The notes below the pieces were generated by a model. It was not told the DNA's origin and did no database searches. It saw nothing but the letters and a program-made list of their open reading frames with translations. This document shows positions 51,870 through 60,489 of a stretch of DNA of 64,000 nt, piece by piece. This DNA is from Paenibacillus sp. OV219 (GTDB lineage Bacteria > Bacillota > Bacilli > Paenibacillales > Paenibacillaceae), in NCBI RefSeq assembly GCF_900110075.1, contig NZ_FOCJ01000001.1, positions 248,001 through 312,000 of the forward strand, in the 5' to 3' direction. The position numbers and the translations under genes were made by a program. The first letter of the stretch is position 1. Each line of letters opens with the position of its first letter.

Positions 51870-52512
51870 TGATGGAAAGAGAAGTAGCAGGTATCCTACG
51901 TTGGAGGAAATACGGCAAAATTAGTGAAAGAAGGGTAGCAGATACCCTACATTAGTGGAAATGCATCGAAATTAGTGAAAGAAGGGTAGCGGATACCCTA
52001 CATTGGAGGAAATGCAACGAAATTAGTGAAAGAAGGGTAGCGGATACCCTACATTGGCGGAAATGCAGCGAAATTAGTGAAGGAAGGGTAGCGGATACCC
52101 TACATTGGAGGAAATGCAGCGAAATTAGTGAAAGAAGGGTAGCAGATACCCTACATTGGAGGAAATACGGCAAAATAAGTGAAAGAAGGGTAGTAGGTAC
52201 CTTACATTGTGGAAATACGGCGAAATTAGTGAATAAGGGTAGCAGATACCCTACATTGGAGGAAATGCATCGAAATTAGTGAAAGAAGTGTAGCGGATAC
52301 CCTACATTGGAGGAAATGCATAGAAATTAGTGAAAGAAGGGTAGCGGATACCCTACATTGGAGGAAATGCAGCGAAATTAGTGAAGGAAGGGTAGCGGAT
52401 ACCCTACATTGGAGGAAATGCATCGAAATTAGTGAAAGAAGGGTATCACATACCCTACATTGGAGGAGAAAGCGAGAAATCAGCTAAAGAGAGTACTCCA
52501 TTGTACCTACAA
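51870..52512. repeat. 51-bp tandem repeat array, about 13 units
   Basis: GTAGC-type cores start at 51884, 51935, 51986, 52037, 52088, 52139, 52190, 52239, 52290, 52341, 52392, 52443 and about 52493; all steps are 51 bp except 49 and 50 bp at two places. Each unit has GGGTA-N5-TACCC (a 15-bp hairpin), CTACATTGGAGG, AAATGCA and CGAAATTAGTGAAAG. End units are the most diverged. The unit is a multiple of three, so open frames of 17-residue repeats appear on the minus strand, but they have no ribosome sites. Bases 51854-52592 contain no gene. Confidence 0.95.
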
Positions 52513-52525
52513 ACTTCCCCCAACT

Positions 52526-52555
52526 TTGAACCCCATCCCCCAAATGGTTTATACT
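52526..52555 (+). promoter_or_regulatory. Candidate promoter of cls
   Basis: TTGAAC (52526-52531) and TATACT (52550-52555) are separated by 18 bp and lie just after the 51-bp array and before the cardiolipin synthase gene. Assigned by similarity to sigma-A boxes only. Confidence 0.4.
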
Positions 52556-52592
52556 GGAGTGGCACGCACCATTGGCGTCATGGGGGAGCAGT

Positions 52593-54041
52593 ATGGCTAT
52601 TTATCAGAACTTTATTACGATATTGACGATTGTGAATATACCGCTGGCGATTGTGGTCATGTTTATGGAGCGGCGGAATGTCGGGGTCACCTGGGCGTGG
52701 CTAATGGTACTCTTGTTTCTGCCGGTGGTGGGGTTCGTCGTGTATCTGGTGTTCGGTCAGAACCTGAGCAAGAAGAAGCTGTACAAGCTGAACAAGCGCA
52801 CACGCGAGACGATGGCATCGCTCATCGAGAACCAGCGGCGCGAGTTCCGCGACCATCGCGTTGTATTCCATGACGAAGCCGCAGCTAATCACGCGGACCT
52901 GATCTACATGAACCTCACCAGTGGCTTCGCGTTGTATACGCAGAACAACAAGGTGGATATCTTCACCGACGGCAATGCCAAATTCGACTCGCTCTTCGAC
53001 GATATCGAACGCGCGACCAATCATATCCATCTGATGTATTACATCGTGTCGAACGACTCGCTCGGAAACAAGCTGTTAGACGCGCTTACCAGCAAAGCCA
53101 AACAAGGCGTCAAGGTGCGCTTCCTCGTCGACGATATCGGAAGCTCGCATCTTCCGCGTCATTTCTTCCGCCGCTTAAAGGACGCGGGAGGAGAGGTCGC
53201 CTACTTCTTCCCGTCGAAGATTCCGTATCTTAACATTCGCGTGAATTACCGCAACCATCGGAAGCTTGTGATCATCGACGGCCAGATTGGCTACATCGGC
53301 GGCATCAATGTTGGCGATGAGTATCTAGGCCTTAACTCGCGATACGGCTTCTGGCGCGATTCGCATCTTCGCATTACCGGCTATGCGGTGTCCCAGATGC
53401 AGGCGCATTTCATGATGGATTGGAATCTTGCATCTGTAGATCAAATCGGCAGAGATGTGCTCGCGTTGTTCCCGCCCGCAGGCGATACTGGCAAGGCAGG
53501 CGTGCAGATCGTCTCCAGCGGACCCAATCAACCGCTCGAACAGATCAAGAACGCCTATATTAAAATGATCAATTCCGCGAAGGAAACGATCTACATCCAA
53601 ACGCCTTATTTTATCCCGGATGAAAGCTTGCTGACCGCCTTGAAGATGGCTGTACTGTCTGGCAAAGACGTCCGCATCATGCTTCCGAGCAAGCCCGACC
53701 ACAAAATGGTTTATCTCGCGTCCTACTCCTATCTCGGCGAGCTGTTGGAAGAGGGCATGAAATGCTACCTTTATGAGAAAGGCTTCCTCCACGCCAAAAT
53801 GATCGTCGTCGACGGTCAGGTCGCTTCCGTCGGCACGGCCAATGTCGACATCCGCAGCTTCAAGCTGAATTTTGAAGTGAATGCGATTCTGTACGATACG
53901 GAAACCGCAGGCAAGCTGCAACGTATATTCGAAGATGACATGCAAGTGAGCCGAGAGCTCACCTACGAAGCCTATCAGCAGCGGTCGACATATCAGCGAT
54001 TCAAGGAATCCTGCGTACGGCTGCTCTCACCAATACTATAA
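52593..54041 (+). CDS. cls: Cardiolipin synthase
   Basis: About 482 residues. Two N-terminal transmembrane helices (about 5-55) anchor it, followed by two phospholipase D HKD motifs: NHRKLVIIDGQIGYIGGIN (His222) and HAKMIVVDGQVASVGTANVDIRSF (His400). It transfers a phosphatidyl group between two phosphatidylglycerols to give cardiolipin and glycerol at the membrane. Length and the FMERRNVGVTWAWLMVLLFLPVVGFVVYLVFG start match bacillar Cls. The ATG at 52593 follows GGGGGAG; a nearby upstream ATG is less suited. A small alarmone synthetase gene follows after 26 bp. Confidence 0.92.
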   Translation: MAIYQNFITILTIVNIPLAIVVMFMERRNVGVTWAWLMVLLFLPVVGFVVYLVFGQNLSKKKLYKLNKRTRETMASLIENQRREFRDHRVVFHDEAAANHADLIYMNLTSGFALYTQNNKVDIFTDGNAKFDSLFDDIERATNHIHLMYYIVSNDSLGNKLLDALTSKAKQGVKVRFLVDDIGSSHLPRHFFRRLKDAGGEVAYFFPSKIPYLNIRVNYRNHRKLVIIDGQIGYIGGINVGDEYLGLNSRYGFWRDSHLRITGYAVSQMQAHFMMDWNLASVDQIGRDVLALFPPAGDTGKAGVQIVSSGPNQPLEQIKNAYIKMINSAKETIYIQTPYFIPDESLLTALKMAVLSGKDVRIMLPSKPDHKMVYLASYSYLGELLEEGMKCYLYEKGFLHAKMIVVDGQVASVGTANVDIRSFKLNFEVNAILYDTETAGKLQRIFEDDMQVSRELTYEAYQQRSTYQRFKESCVRLLSPIL

Positions 54042-54067
54042 GTTAAATCAGGCAGGAGTGAACGATT

Positions 54068-54772
54068 ATGATGGACAAACAAATGGTGATGGAATGGGCC
54101 AAAATGTTAATGAGCTACAAATTTGCGCTCGATGAGATTAATACGAAGCTGACGATTCTGAACGAAGAGCTGCAGTTTGTACATAATTATAATCCGATCG
54201 AGCATGTGAAAACACGGATTAAGTCGCCGGAGAGCATTGTGGAGAAACTGCAGCGCAAAGGGGTAGACGTCTCCAAAGAAAATGCGGCTCGCCATATTCG
54301 CGATATCGCCGGTGTGCGTGTCATATGCTCATTCACAACAGACGTATACCGTGTATACGACATGATTCAAAGACAGAGCGACGTTAAGGTCATCGAGGTG
54401 AAGGACTACATCACGGATCCGAAGCCGAATGGCTATCAGAGCCTGCATATGATTATCGAGATTCCCATCTTCCTCTCCGAAGGAATCGAGCATGTTAGTG
54501 TGGAAATCCAGCTCCGTACGATCGCGATGGATTTCTGGGCGAGCCTTGAGCACAAGATCTATTATCAGTTCCATGACGATATGCCGGAATCTATCCGTGA
54601 GCAGCTGAAAGAAACAGCGGATATGATCGGCGTGCTAGACCGCCGCATGCTAGGATTGAAGGAAGAAGTGCAGCGCTTCACGGAGCAAGTCGAAGCGAAG
54701 CAAGCCTCGTCGCTTGCGATGGGACCTCCGTCCCTGCCTCCCGCACCGCTACCCGCTCCTAGTCTGAAATAA
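54068..54772 (+). CDS. Small alarmone synthetase (RelQ/SasB-like GTP pyrophosphokinase)
   Basis: A 234-residue single-domain (p)ppGpp synthetase. The RelA/SpoT core has ARHIRDIAGVRVICSFTTDVYRVYDMI, DYITDPKPNGYQSLHMIIEIP and VEIQLRTIAMDFWASLEHKIYY. It has no HD hydrolase, TGS or ACT domains. The C-terminal helix (DMIGVLDRRMLGLKEEVQRFTEQVEA) resembles that of the tetrameric YjbM/RelQ proteins; a short Pro-rich tail ends it. It makes pppGpp or ppGpp from ATP and GTP or GDP, slowing growth under stress. It is co-oriented with cls (26 bp) and followed by a terminator. Confidence 0.88.
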   Translation: MMDKQMVMEWAKMLMSYKFALDEINTKLTILNEELQFVHNYNPIEHVKTRIKSPESIVEKLQRKGVDVSKENAARHIRDIAGVRVICSFTTDVYRVYDMIQRQSDVKVIEVKDYITDPKPNGYQSLHMIIEIPIFLSEGIEHVSVEIQLRTIAMDFWASLEHKIYYQFHDDMPESIREQLKETADMIGVLDRRMLGLKEEVQRFTEQVEAKQASSLAMGPPSLPPAPLPAPSLK

Positions 54773-54809
54773 CGCCATAAATACAACGATTATATAGTGT
54801 GATAAATTC

Positions 54810-54877
54810 AAAAGCCGCACCAGTCTAGGCAGAACGAGGAGTTCAAATCTTCGTTTCCGCGACTGATGCGGCTTTTT
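54810..54877 (+). terminator. Terminator of the cls-alarmone synthetase unit
   Basis: AAAAGCCGCA (about 54810-54819) with CAGTC pairs with GACTG and TGCGGCTTTTT (about 54862-54877) around a 40-base, partly paired loop, ending in a T-run. Confidence 0.75.
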
Positions 54878-54986
54878 ACTGGTTTGTAAAATCACTAATT
54901 TTGACATGAAATTTCTTGAAATTACCGCATGTTCAGTATAGACTCATTGAATTACAATGAAGCGTAGGCGTCTGAAGCACTGGAAT

Positions 54987-55000
54987 TGAAAACGCTTCCA
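54987..55000 (+). promoter_or_regulatory. cre-like site upstream of the second kinase locus
   Basis: TGAAAACGCTTCCA fits the cre consensus TGWAANCGNTNWCA at 13 of 14 positions. It lies 55-68 bp before the kinase start. CcpA control is inferred. Confidence 0.5.
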
Positions 55001-55054
55001 ATATTTGGTCGAAATATCGCTTCATTTCAATATTGAGGAAGGGAACGTGAGGTC

Positions 55055-56845
55055 TTGTTCCAATTTGTAATTCGCTTCATGAATGATTTGAAGCTTCGTA
55101 CGAAGCTCATTCTGTCCTGTATCGTCGTCGTGTTCGTCCCGGTCATGATTGTCGGTGTTTTCTTGACTAGCGAGCTGCGGCATATGGCGCTTCAGAACGC
55201 ACAAGAGCAGACCGTGACGAATGTGGACCGAGTGAAAAAGCGTACAAGTGAGGTCATCAACGTTTCAACAGATATTGCATACCGGATGACATTTGATACG
55301 AGGCTCGAAGGACTTGCCAATAATCAATATGAAACCGTTTACGATGTTGTCAAAGCGTACAGAGATTATCCGGATATTAAGGATTACATAAGACTGTACA
55401 AAGAGATTGTGAACATTCGTCTCTATGTTCACAATAAGACGCTGCTTAACAACTGGGAGCTCATCCAGCCTACTGCAGCCATTACCCAATCGAGCTGGTA
55501 CCAGAAGGCACTGACGAGCAGCGGGTTGATCGGTTGGTATTATATTGATGATGAGCGGGATAATCACAACTATTTGAGCCTCGTACGCAAAATAGATTTC
55601 ATTAATCGCCATACGAGTGGCGTGCTCGTCATCAATGTGAATGGTCGCATGCTGGATTCGATTCTCGGTCAAGAGTCGTTTGATACGATGCTCGTCGACA
55701 ATGAGAATCATATCGTGTCCGCGAATCGTCCCGGACGAGTCGGGAAGACGCTCGCCGACATTAATTTCGATCCGCAAGTCATTAACAAGCAATTCGGCAG
55801 CTACCAAGCGATTGTGGGTGGACGCTCATCGCAAATTCAGATCGAGCCGCTCTTCCCGACATCAAGCTTGAACGGACTTCGGATTATATCGGTATTCTCG
55901 ATTGAGAGCATCGTGAAGGACGCGAATCAGATCATTATACTCGCGCTCACCGTTATTTCGATCAGCCTCGTAATAGCCATCGGACTCATCTATGGCTTTG
56001 CGACGATGCTTTCCAAGCGTATGTTCCGACTCAGCAAGTATATCTCGAAGGTTGCCACAGGCAATCTGGACGTCGTGCTCGAAATTGACGGTAAGGATGA
56101 GATCGGGCAGCTGTCCAGGCAGTTTAATGCGATGGTAGCCAGCATTAATGAGCTTATCGTCGAAGTGCAGGAGTCGCATGAGCAGAACGCGCAGATTCAG
56201 TCGAAGCAGAATGAAATCAAGTTCAAGATGATGGCTAGCCAGATTAACCCGCACTTCCTGTTTAACGCACTGGAGTCGATTCGGATGAAAGCGCATCTGA
56301 AGGGCGAGAAGGAAATTTCCAATGTCGTCAGGCTGCTAGGCAAAATGATGCGTAAAAACCTCGAGGCAGGCAATCGCACCGTTATTCTTCGCCAAGAGAT
56401 CGAGATGGTCCGCTGTTATCTGGACATCCAGAAATTTCGCTACGAAGATCGGCTGCGCTACGAGCTTCGGATTGATGAAGCTGCTGAACAGGTGCCGATA
56501 CTGCCGCTCATCATTCAACCGCTTGTCGAGAATGCCGTTATCCACGGGCTTGAGAACCGGGAGGAAGGCGGTATCGTCCGCATCATCGCGGAGCTGGTAG
56601 ACGGCACACTTCATGTCGAAGTTATTGATAACGGTGAAGGCATGACTCGGGAGAGGCTGAAGGCGTTGAATCAGACTTTTGACGATCAAGATGACGGTGA
56701 AGGGAACCGAATTGGACTTCGCAATGTGCATATGCGGCTGAAGTTGTTGTATGGCAATGAATCCGGTCTCGTTATTTGGAGTGAGCCGGGTATTGGAACA
56801 CGAGTGCAATTTACCATTCCGAAGGGAGAGCATGCTCATGTATAA
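55055..56845 (+). CDS. YesM-type sensor histidine kinase
   Basis: A 596-residue membrane kinase. TM1 is at about residues 18-37 (LILSCIVVVFVPVMIVGVF), an extracellular sensor of about 250 residues follows, TM2 is at about 293-315, then HAMP (FRLSKYISKVATGNLDVVLEIDGKDEIGQL), the His_kinase domain with His400 in SQINPHFLFNALESIRMKAH, and HATPase (LIIQPLVENAVIHGLENREEGG, IGLRNVHMRLKLLYG). The start is a TTG at 55055 behind GGAAGGG; an ATG at 55079 lacks a ribosome site. The gene overlaps its response regulator by 8 bp. The importer genes behind suggest that an oligosaccharide is sensed. Confidence 0.92.
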   Translation: MFQFVIRFMNDLKLRTKLILSCIVVVFVPVMIVGVFLTSELRHMALQNAQEQTVTNVDRVKKRTSEVINVSTDIAYRMTFDTRLEGLANNQYETVYDVVKAYRDYPDIKDYIRLYKEIVNIRLYVHNKTLLNNWELIQPTAAITQSSWYQKALTSSGLIGWYYIDDERDNHNYLSLVRKIDFINRHTSGVLVINVNGRMLDSILGQESFDTMLVDNENHIVSANRPGRVGKTLADINFDPQVINKQFGSYQAIVGGRSSQIQIEPLFPTSSLNGLRIISVFSIESIVKDANQIIILALTVISISLVIAIGLIYGFATMLSKRMFRLSKYISKVATGNLDVVLEIDGKDEIGQLSRQFNAMVASINELIVEVQESHEQNAQIQSKQNEIKFKMMASQINPHFLFNALESIRMKAHLKGEKEISNVVRLLGKMMRKNLEAGNRTVILRQEIEMVRCYLDIQKFRYEDRLRYELRIDEAAEQVPILPLIIQPLVENAVIHGLENREEGGIVRIIAELVDGTLHVEVIDNGEGMTRERLKALNQTFDDQDDGEGNRIGLRNVHMRLKLLYGNESGLVIWSEPGIGTRVQFTIPKGEHAHV

Positions 56846-58394
56846 GGTACTCATTACGGATGATGAACCGATGATTCGCGAAGGCCTGCGCACGCTAATT
56901 GATTGGGAGGAGCTTGGCTTTCAGGTGGTGGATACAGCTGCGAATGGCAAGGAAGCTCTCAAGAAGTATGAGCGATATTCGCCGCACTTAATGATCGTGG
57001 ACATTCGTATGCCTGGCATGAGCGGCCTCGAAGTCATCGAGCAGTTAAGACAGACCGACCCGTCCATCCACGTACTCATTCTTAGTGGCTATGCCGACTT
57101 CGACTATGCGAAGAAAGCAATTGCACTGAGTATTGACGGCTATCTGCTGAAGCCGATCGATGAGGATGAGCTGATCGAGTATTTGCATAAATTAAAGACT
57201 ACCTTGGAGCGGGAGACGGACTTGCAGCAACGGCAGAACGACCGAGTGGAATGGGATATGGAGCGCGCAATACAAACGATATTGACGAGTACGGAGGAGC
57301 AGCTCCCACTGCAGGACTATGAGCTGGCGGAGGCGGGTCTGCTGTGGGATGGCTATAACGTTGCGCTCATTAGGCTGCAGCACGAAGGGAAGGAAGCGGA
57401 GCCAAGCGTCCGAGCTGCGTTTAAGAAGCGGCTCTGCCAATCGTTCGATGAGAAGGGCAGAGGGACGATCTTTATAAGTGGGCTGCATATCGGTCTGCTT
57501 GTGAAGGAAAATTTGCAATTCGAGCAGGTTCGTAAATCGGTATTCAAAGAAATTGACGCGCTGGCGGCTGAGCTGCAGCTGGAAGCGATCGTGACCGCAG
57601 GTGAGTGGGTGAAGCAGTTCTCGGACATTAATCGTTCCTATGAAGGAGCACTGAAGCTTCTAAGTCAGAGATTCTTCTATGAGGGCAATCAGCTTATTAC
57701 GCAGGCAACAGCACCAATCTGTAAAATGGATGCAAGTGAGTCTACCCGTGTGGATCAAGAGGACTGCGCGGAAATCATTGATAAATTATACTTTGCACTT
57801 GATATCGGCAATGAGGCAGCAATTGACCAGCTTGTAACAGGCACAGGCCATCTCTTCATCACGCGCGGCTGTTCGGAGCAAGTAATCAAGTCGTTGTTCG
57901 TGCAGATTCTGACAGGCGTATTAGGCAAAATGTCGCAGCATGACGCAGATGTGTACGCAAGAAGCGGCCAGCTCTCGGTTGCGATTATGGAGGTCTATCA
58001 GCTCACTCGCTATTCTGCATTAGAGCAGCATGTCATCCAGCTGCTGAGAGGGCTCAGAGCTTCTGCCTCGCAAGGAGACAGCGCTGACAAGCTGATGCGC
58101 AAGATGATTGATCTCATTCAGCGCAACTACGATGAGAACTTAAAGCTGGAATCGCTCGCCGAGGTGTTCAACTATAACAGCGCTTATCTTGGGAAGCTGT
58201 TTAAGAACACGACGGGCGAATATTTCAACACTTATCTCGACAAGGTGAGGATTGAGAAGGCGAAGGAGTTTCTAGCGCAAGGAATGAAGGTGTATCAAGT
58301 GGCGGAGAAGGTCGGCTACGCCAATGTGGACTATTTTCATGCGAAATTCCGCAAATATGTAGGAAGCTCACCGTCTGGTTTTCGGAAAAAGTAA
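56838..58394 (+). CDS. YesN-type response regulator (receiver + AraC)
   Basis: About 518 residues. The receiver domain has VLITDDEPMIREGL, phosphoacceptor Asp55 in HLMIVDIRMPGMSGLEV, and Lys in GYLLKPIDEDEL. A long middle region follows, then the AraC DNA-binding domain (LAEVFNYNSAYLGKLFKNTTGEYFNTYLDKVRIEKAKEFL and YQVAEKVGYANVDYFHAKFRKYVGSSPSGFRKK). The start is the ATG at 56838, inside the end of the kinase gene, with GGGAG upstream. It probably activates the permease operon that begins 125 bp downstream. Confidence 0.92.
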   Translation: MYKVLITDDEPMIREGLRTLIDWEELGFQVVDTAANGKEALKKYERYSPHLMIVDIRMPGMSGLEVIEQLRQTDPSIHVLILSGYADFDYAKKAIALSIDGYLLKPIDEDELIEYLHKLKTTLERETDLQQRQNDRVEWDMERAIQTILTSTEEQLPLQDYELAEAGLLWDGYNVALIRLQHEGKEAEPSVRAAFKKRLCQSFDEKGRGTIFISGLHIGLLVKENLQFEQVRKSVFKEIDALAAELQLEAIVTAGEWVKQFSDINRSYEGALKLLSQRFFYEGNQLITQATAPICKMDASESTRVDQEDCAEIIDKLYFALDIGNEAAIDQLVTGTGHLFITRGCSEQVIKSLFVQILTGVLGKMSQHDADVYARSGQLSVAIMEVYQLTRYSALEQHVIQLLRGLRASASQGDSADKLMRKMIDLIQRNYDENLKLESLAEVFNYNSAYLGKLFKNTTGEYFNTYLDKVRIEKAKEFLAQGMKVYQVAEKVGYANVDYFHAKFRKYVGSSPSGFRKK

Positions 58395-58465
58395 TATTGT
58401 CGCTGTATTCGGTCACCGCATAATGTTCAATTTTCACATGATTTTGGTTTGAATTGTGATGGTAT

Positions 58466-58479
58466 TGAAAACGCTTTAT
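58466..58479 (+). promoter_or_regulatory. cre-like site upstream of the second importer operon
   Basis: TGAAAACGCTTTAT fits the cre consensus at 12 of 14 positions and shares the TGAAAACGCT core with the sites at 28046 (minus strand) and 54987. It lies 41-54 bp before the permease start, overlapping the likely promoter. Confidence 0.45.
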
Positions 58480-58519
58480 TTCCTTTATCATGGGTACATA
58501 CAGCAAGGAGGTAGTACGA

Positions 58520-59485
58520 ATGAAAGCGGTAACAGCGGAAGCGGGAAAGATAGAACGACCTGCAAAGAAGAAGGCGTCGCGATTTTTTAGCACGATGCTA
58601 CAGCAGCGGTACTTGTACTTAATGAGCATACCTTTTATCGCATGGGTGTTCGTGTTCAGCTACTTGCCGCTATGGGGCTGGACGATGGCCTTCCAGAAGT
58701 TTAAGCCAGCCAAATCGTTTTTCGAACAAGATTGGGTAGGGTTTGATTATTTCAAAGAATTGTTCCATGATGATTCGTTCTTCCAAGCGCTGCGCAACAC
58801 GCTTGCGATGAGCGTAATGGGACTGATCGCCGGCTTCACGATTCCGATCATCCTCGCCATTCTTCTTAATGAAGTCAGGCAGCAAATGTTCAAACGCGTT
58901 GTCCAAACGATCTCTTATCTGCCACACTTTGTATCCTGGGTTGTAGCAGCAGGCATCATTTCGAAGATGCTGTCCACCGATAACGGCGTTGTGAACGAGG
59001 TGCTCGTCGGATTACATCTGATACACGAACCGATTCAGTTCTTGGCGAAGGGTAATCTGTTCTGGTCGATTGTAACGGCATCCGATGTTTGGAAGGAAAC
59101 CGGCTGGAACACGATCATCTATCTAGCAGCAATTGCAGGCATCGGCCCTGAATTGTACGAAGCGGCCCGCGTCGACGGTGCAAGCCGACTGCAGCAAGTA
59201 TGGCACATTACTTTGCCGGGTATTCGCTCCACCATTATCATTCTCATCATTATCTCGATCGGCCACTTGATCAGCATCGGCTTCGAGAAGCAGTTCCTGC
59301 TTGGCAACAATCTCGTGCGGGATTACTCACAGACTCTTGACTTGTATGCGCTTAACTACGGTCTAGGCATGGGACGATATTCCTTCGGTACGGCGATCAA
59401 TATATTCAACTCCGTTGTCAGTGTAATATTGCTCTTCACCGCTAACGGCATATTCAAGAAAATCACGAAAGAAAGCATCATTTAG
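58520..59485 (+). CDS. ABC sugar permease, LplB type
   Basis: About 321 residues, six helices. After a basic N-terminus, LYLMSIPFIAWVFVFSYLPLWGWTMAFQKFKPAKSF is typical. VVQTISYLPHFVSWVVAAGI and the EAA loop YEAARVDGASRLQQVWHITLPGI match the family. AAGGAGG lies nine bases before the ATG at 58520; an in-frame upstream ATG is not supported. It pairs with the next permease. Confidence 0.92.
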   Translation: MKAVTAEAGKIERPAKKKASRFFSTMLQQRYLYLMSIPFIAWVFVFSYLPLWGWTMAFQKFKPAKSFFEQDWVGFDYFKELFHDDSFFQALRNTLAMSVMGLIAGFTIPIILAILLNEVRQQMFKRVVQTISYLPHFVSWVVAAGIISKMLSTDNGVVNEVLVGLHLIHEPIQFLAKGNLFWSIVTASDVWKETGWNTIIYLAAIAGIGPELYEAARVDGASRLQQVWHITLPGIRSTIIILIIISIGHLISIGFEKQFLLGNNLVRDYSQTLDLYALNYGLGMGRYSFGTAINIFNSVVSVILLFTANGIFKKITKESII

Positions 59486-59496
59486 GAGGCGACAAG

Positions 59497-60402
59497 GTGG
59501 CTACGAAGAGAATAACAAGAGGCACGCCTTGGTCGGACCGCGTCTTTGATATCGTTGTGTACGTAACCATTGCGATAGTAACAATCGTTACACTCTATCC
59601 GTTCCTGAACGTGCTCGCGATCTCTCTGAACGATTCGACGGATAGTGTAAAAGGCGGCATCACGATCTTCCCAAGACAGTTCACATTGAAAAATTATGAT
59701 ACGATCTTCGCTTTCTCCGGCCTGCTCCAAGGGCTCAAAATATCTGTTCTGCGTACAGTCATTGGTACTGTGCTTGGATTAATCAGCTCGTCGATGCTTG
59801 CTTTTACACTAAGCAGAGTGGACTTCCAAGGACGCAAATTCGTCTCGACCTTCCTGGCTCTGACGATGTATGTATCCGGCGGCTTGATTCCGTTCTACAT
59901 CCTGATTAAGGATCTGCACATGATGGGCACGTTCGCCGTCTATGTTCTTCCAGGCCTTGTCAGCGCGTTTAACGTGTTCATCATCCGCTCCTTCATCGAC
60001 GGTATCCCGTATGCACTGCAAGAATCAGCCAAGCTCGATGGCGCCAACGATTTCACAATTTACTGGCGTGTCATTCTGCCGCTAACGAAGCCGGCGCTTG
60101 CGACGATCGCACTCTTCCTGGCGGTCGGGCAGTGGAACTCCTGGTTCGATACGTTCCTCTATAACGCATCGAATGATAACCTGACGACGCTGCAATATGA
60201 GCTGATGAAGGTCATTCAAAGCACGCAGACGAACGTCGATAACTTCCGCGGTCGCAACATGGTCGAGGTGATGGCGTCGATTTCGCCTGAATCGGTTAAG
60301 ATGGCGGTTACCATTATCGTTACGGTTCCGATTCTCATGGTGTACCCGTTCCTGCAGCGTTATTTTGTAAAAGGGATGACGCTTGGTGCAGTGAAGAGCT
60401 AA
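59497..60402 (+). CDS. ABC sugar permease, YtcP/UgpE type
   Basis: A 301-residue, six-helix permease. FDIVVYVTIAIVTIVTLYPFLNVLAISLNDS opens it; LTMYVSGGLIPFYILIKDLHMMGTFAVY and the EAA loop LQESAKLDGANDFTIYWRVILPLTKPALA are typical, and it ends GMTLGAVKS. The start is GTG at 59497, directly behind GGAGGCG. It lies 11 bp after the first permease, and a binding-protein gene follows; in the first importer locus the binding-protein gene comes first instead. Confidence 0.92.
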   Translation: MATKRITRGTPWSDRVFDIVVYVTIAIVTIVTLYPFLNVLAISLNDSTDSVKGGITIFPRQFTLKNYDTIFAFSGLLQGLKISVLRTVIGTVLGLISSSMLAFTLSRVDFQGRKFVSTFLALTMYVSGGLIPFYILIKDLHMMGTFAVYVLPGLVSAFNVFIIRSFIDGIPYALQESAKLDGANDFTIYWRVILPLTKPALATIALFLAVGQWNSWFDTFLYNASNDNLTTLQYELMKVIQSTQTNVDNFRGRNMVEVMASISPESVKMAVTIIVTVPILMVYPFLQRYFVKGMTLGAVKS

Positions 60403-60489
60403 TCTGCTAGAGCTTCAACTATTCACGGTGTTCGCAGGGCAACCTGTTTATACAATATTCATTCATACATAATTAGGAGGGTTTGCAAC

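Noticed and set aside
51952-52423. Minus-strand open frames encoding 17-residue repeats (LQCRVSATLLSLISLHF type)
   Set aside because: They follow from a 51-bp DNA period (a multiple of three) with no stop in one frame. There is no ribosome site, and the frame breaks where a unit is 49 bp.
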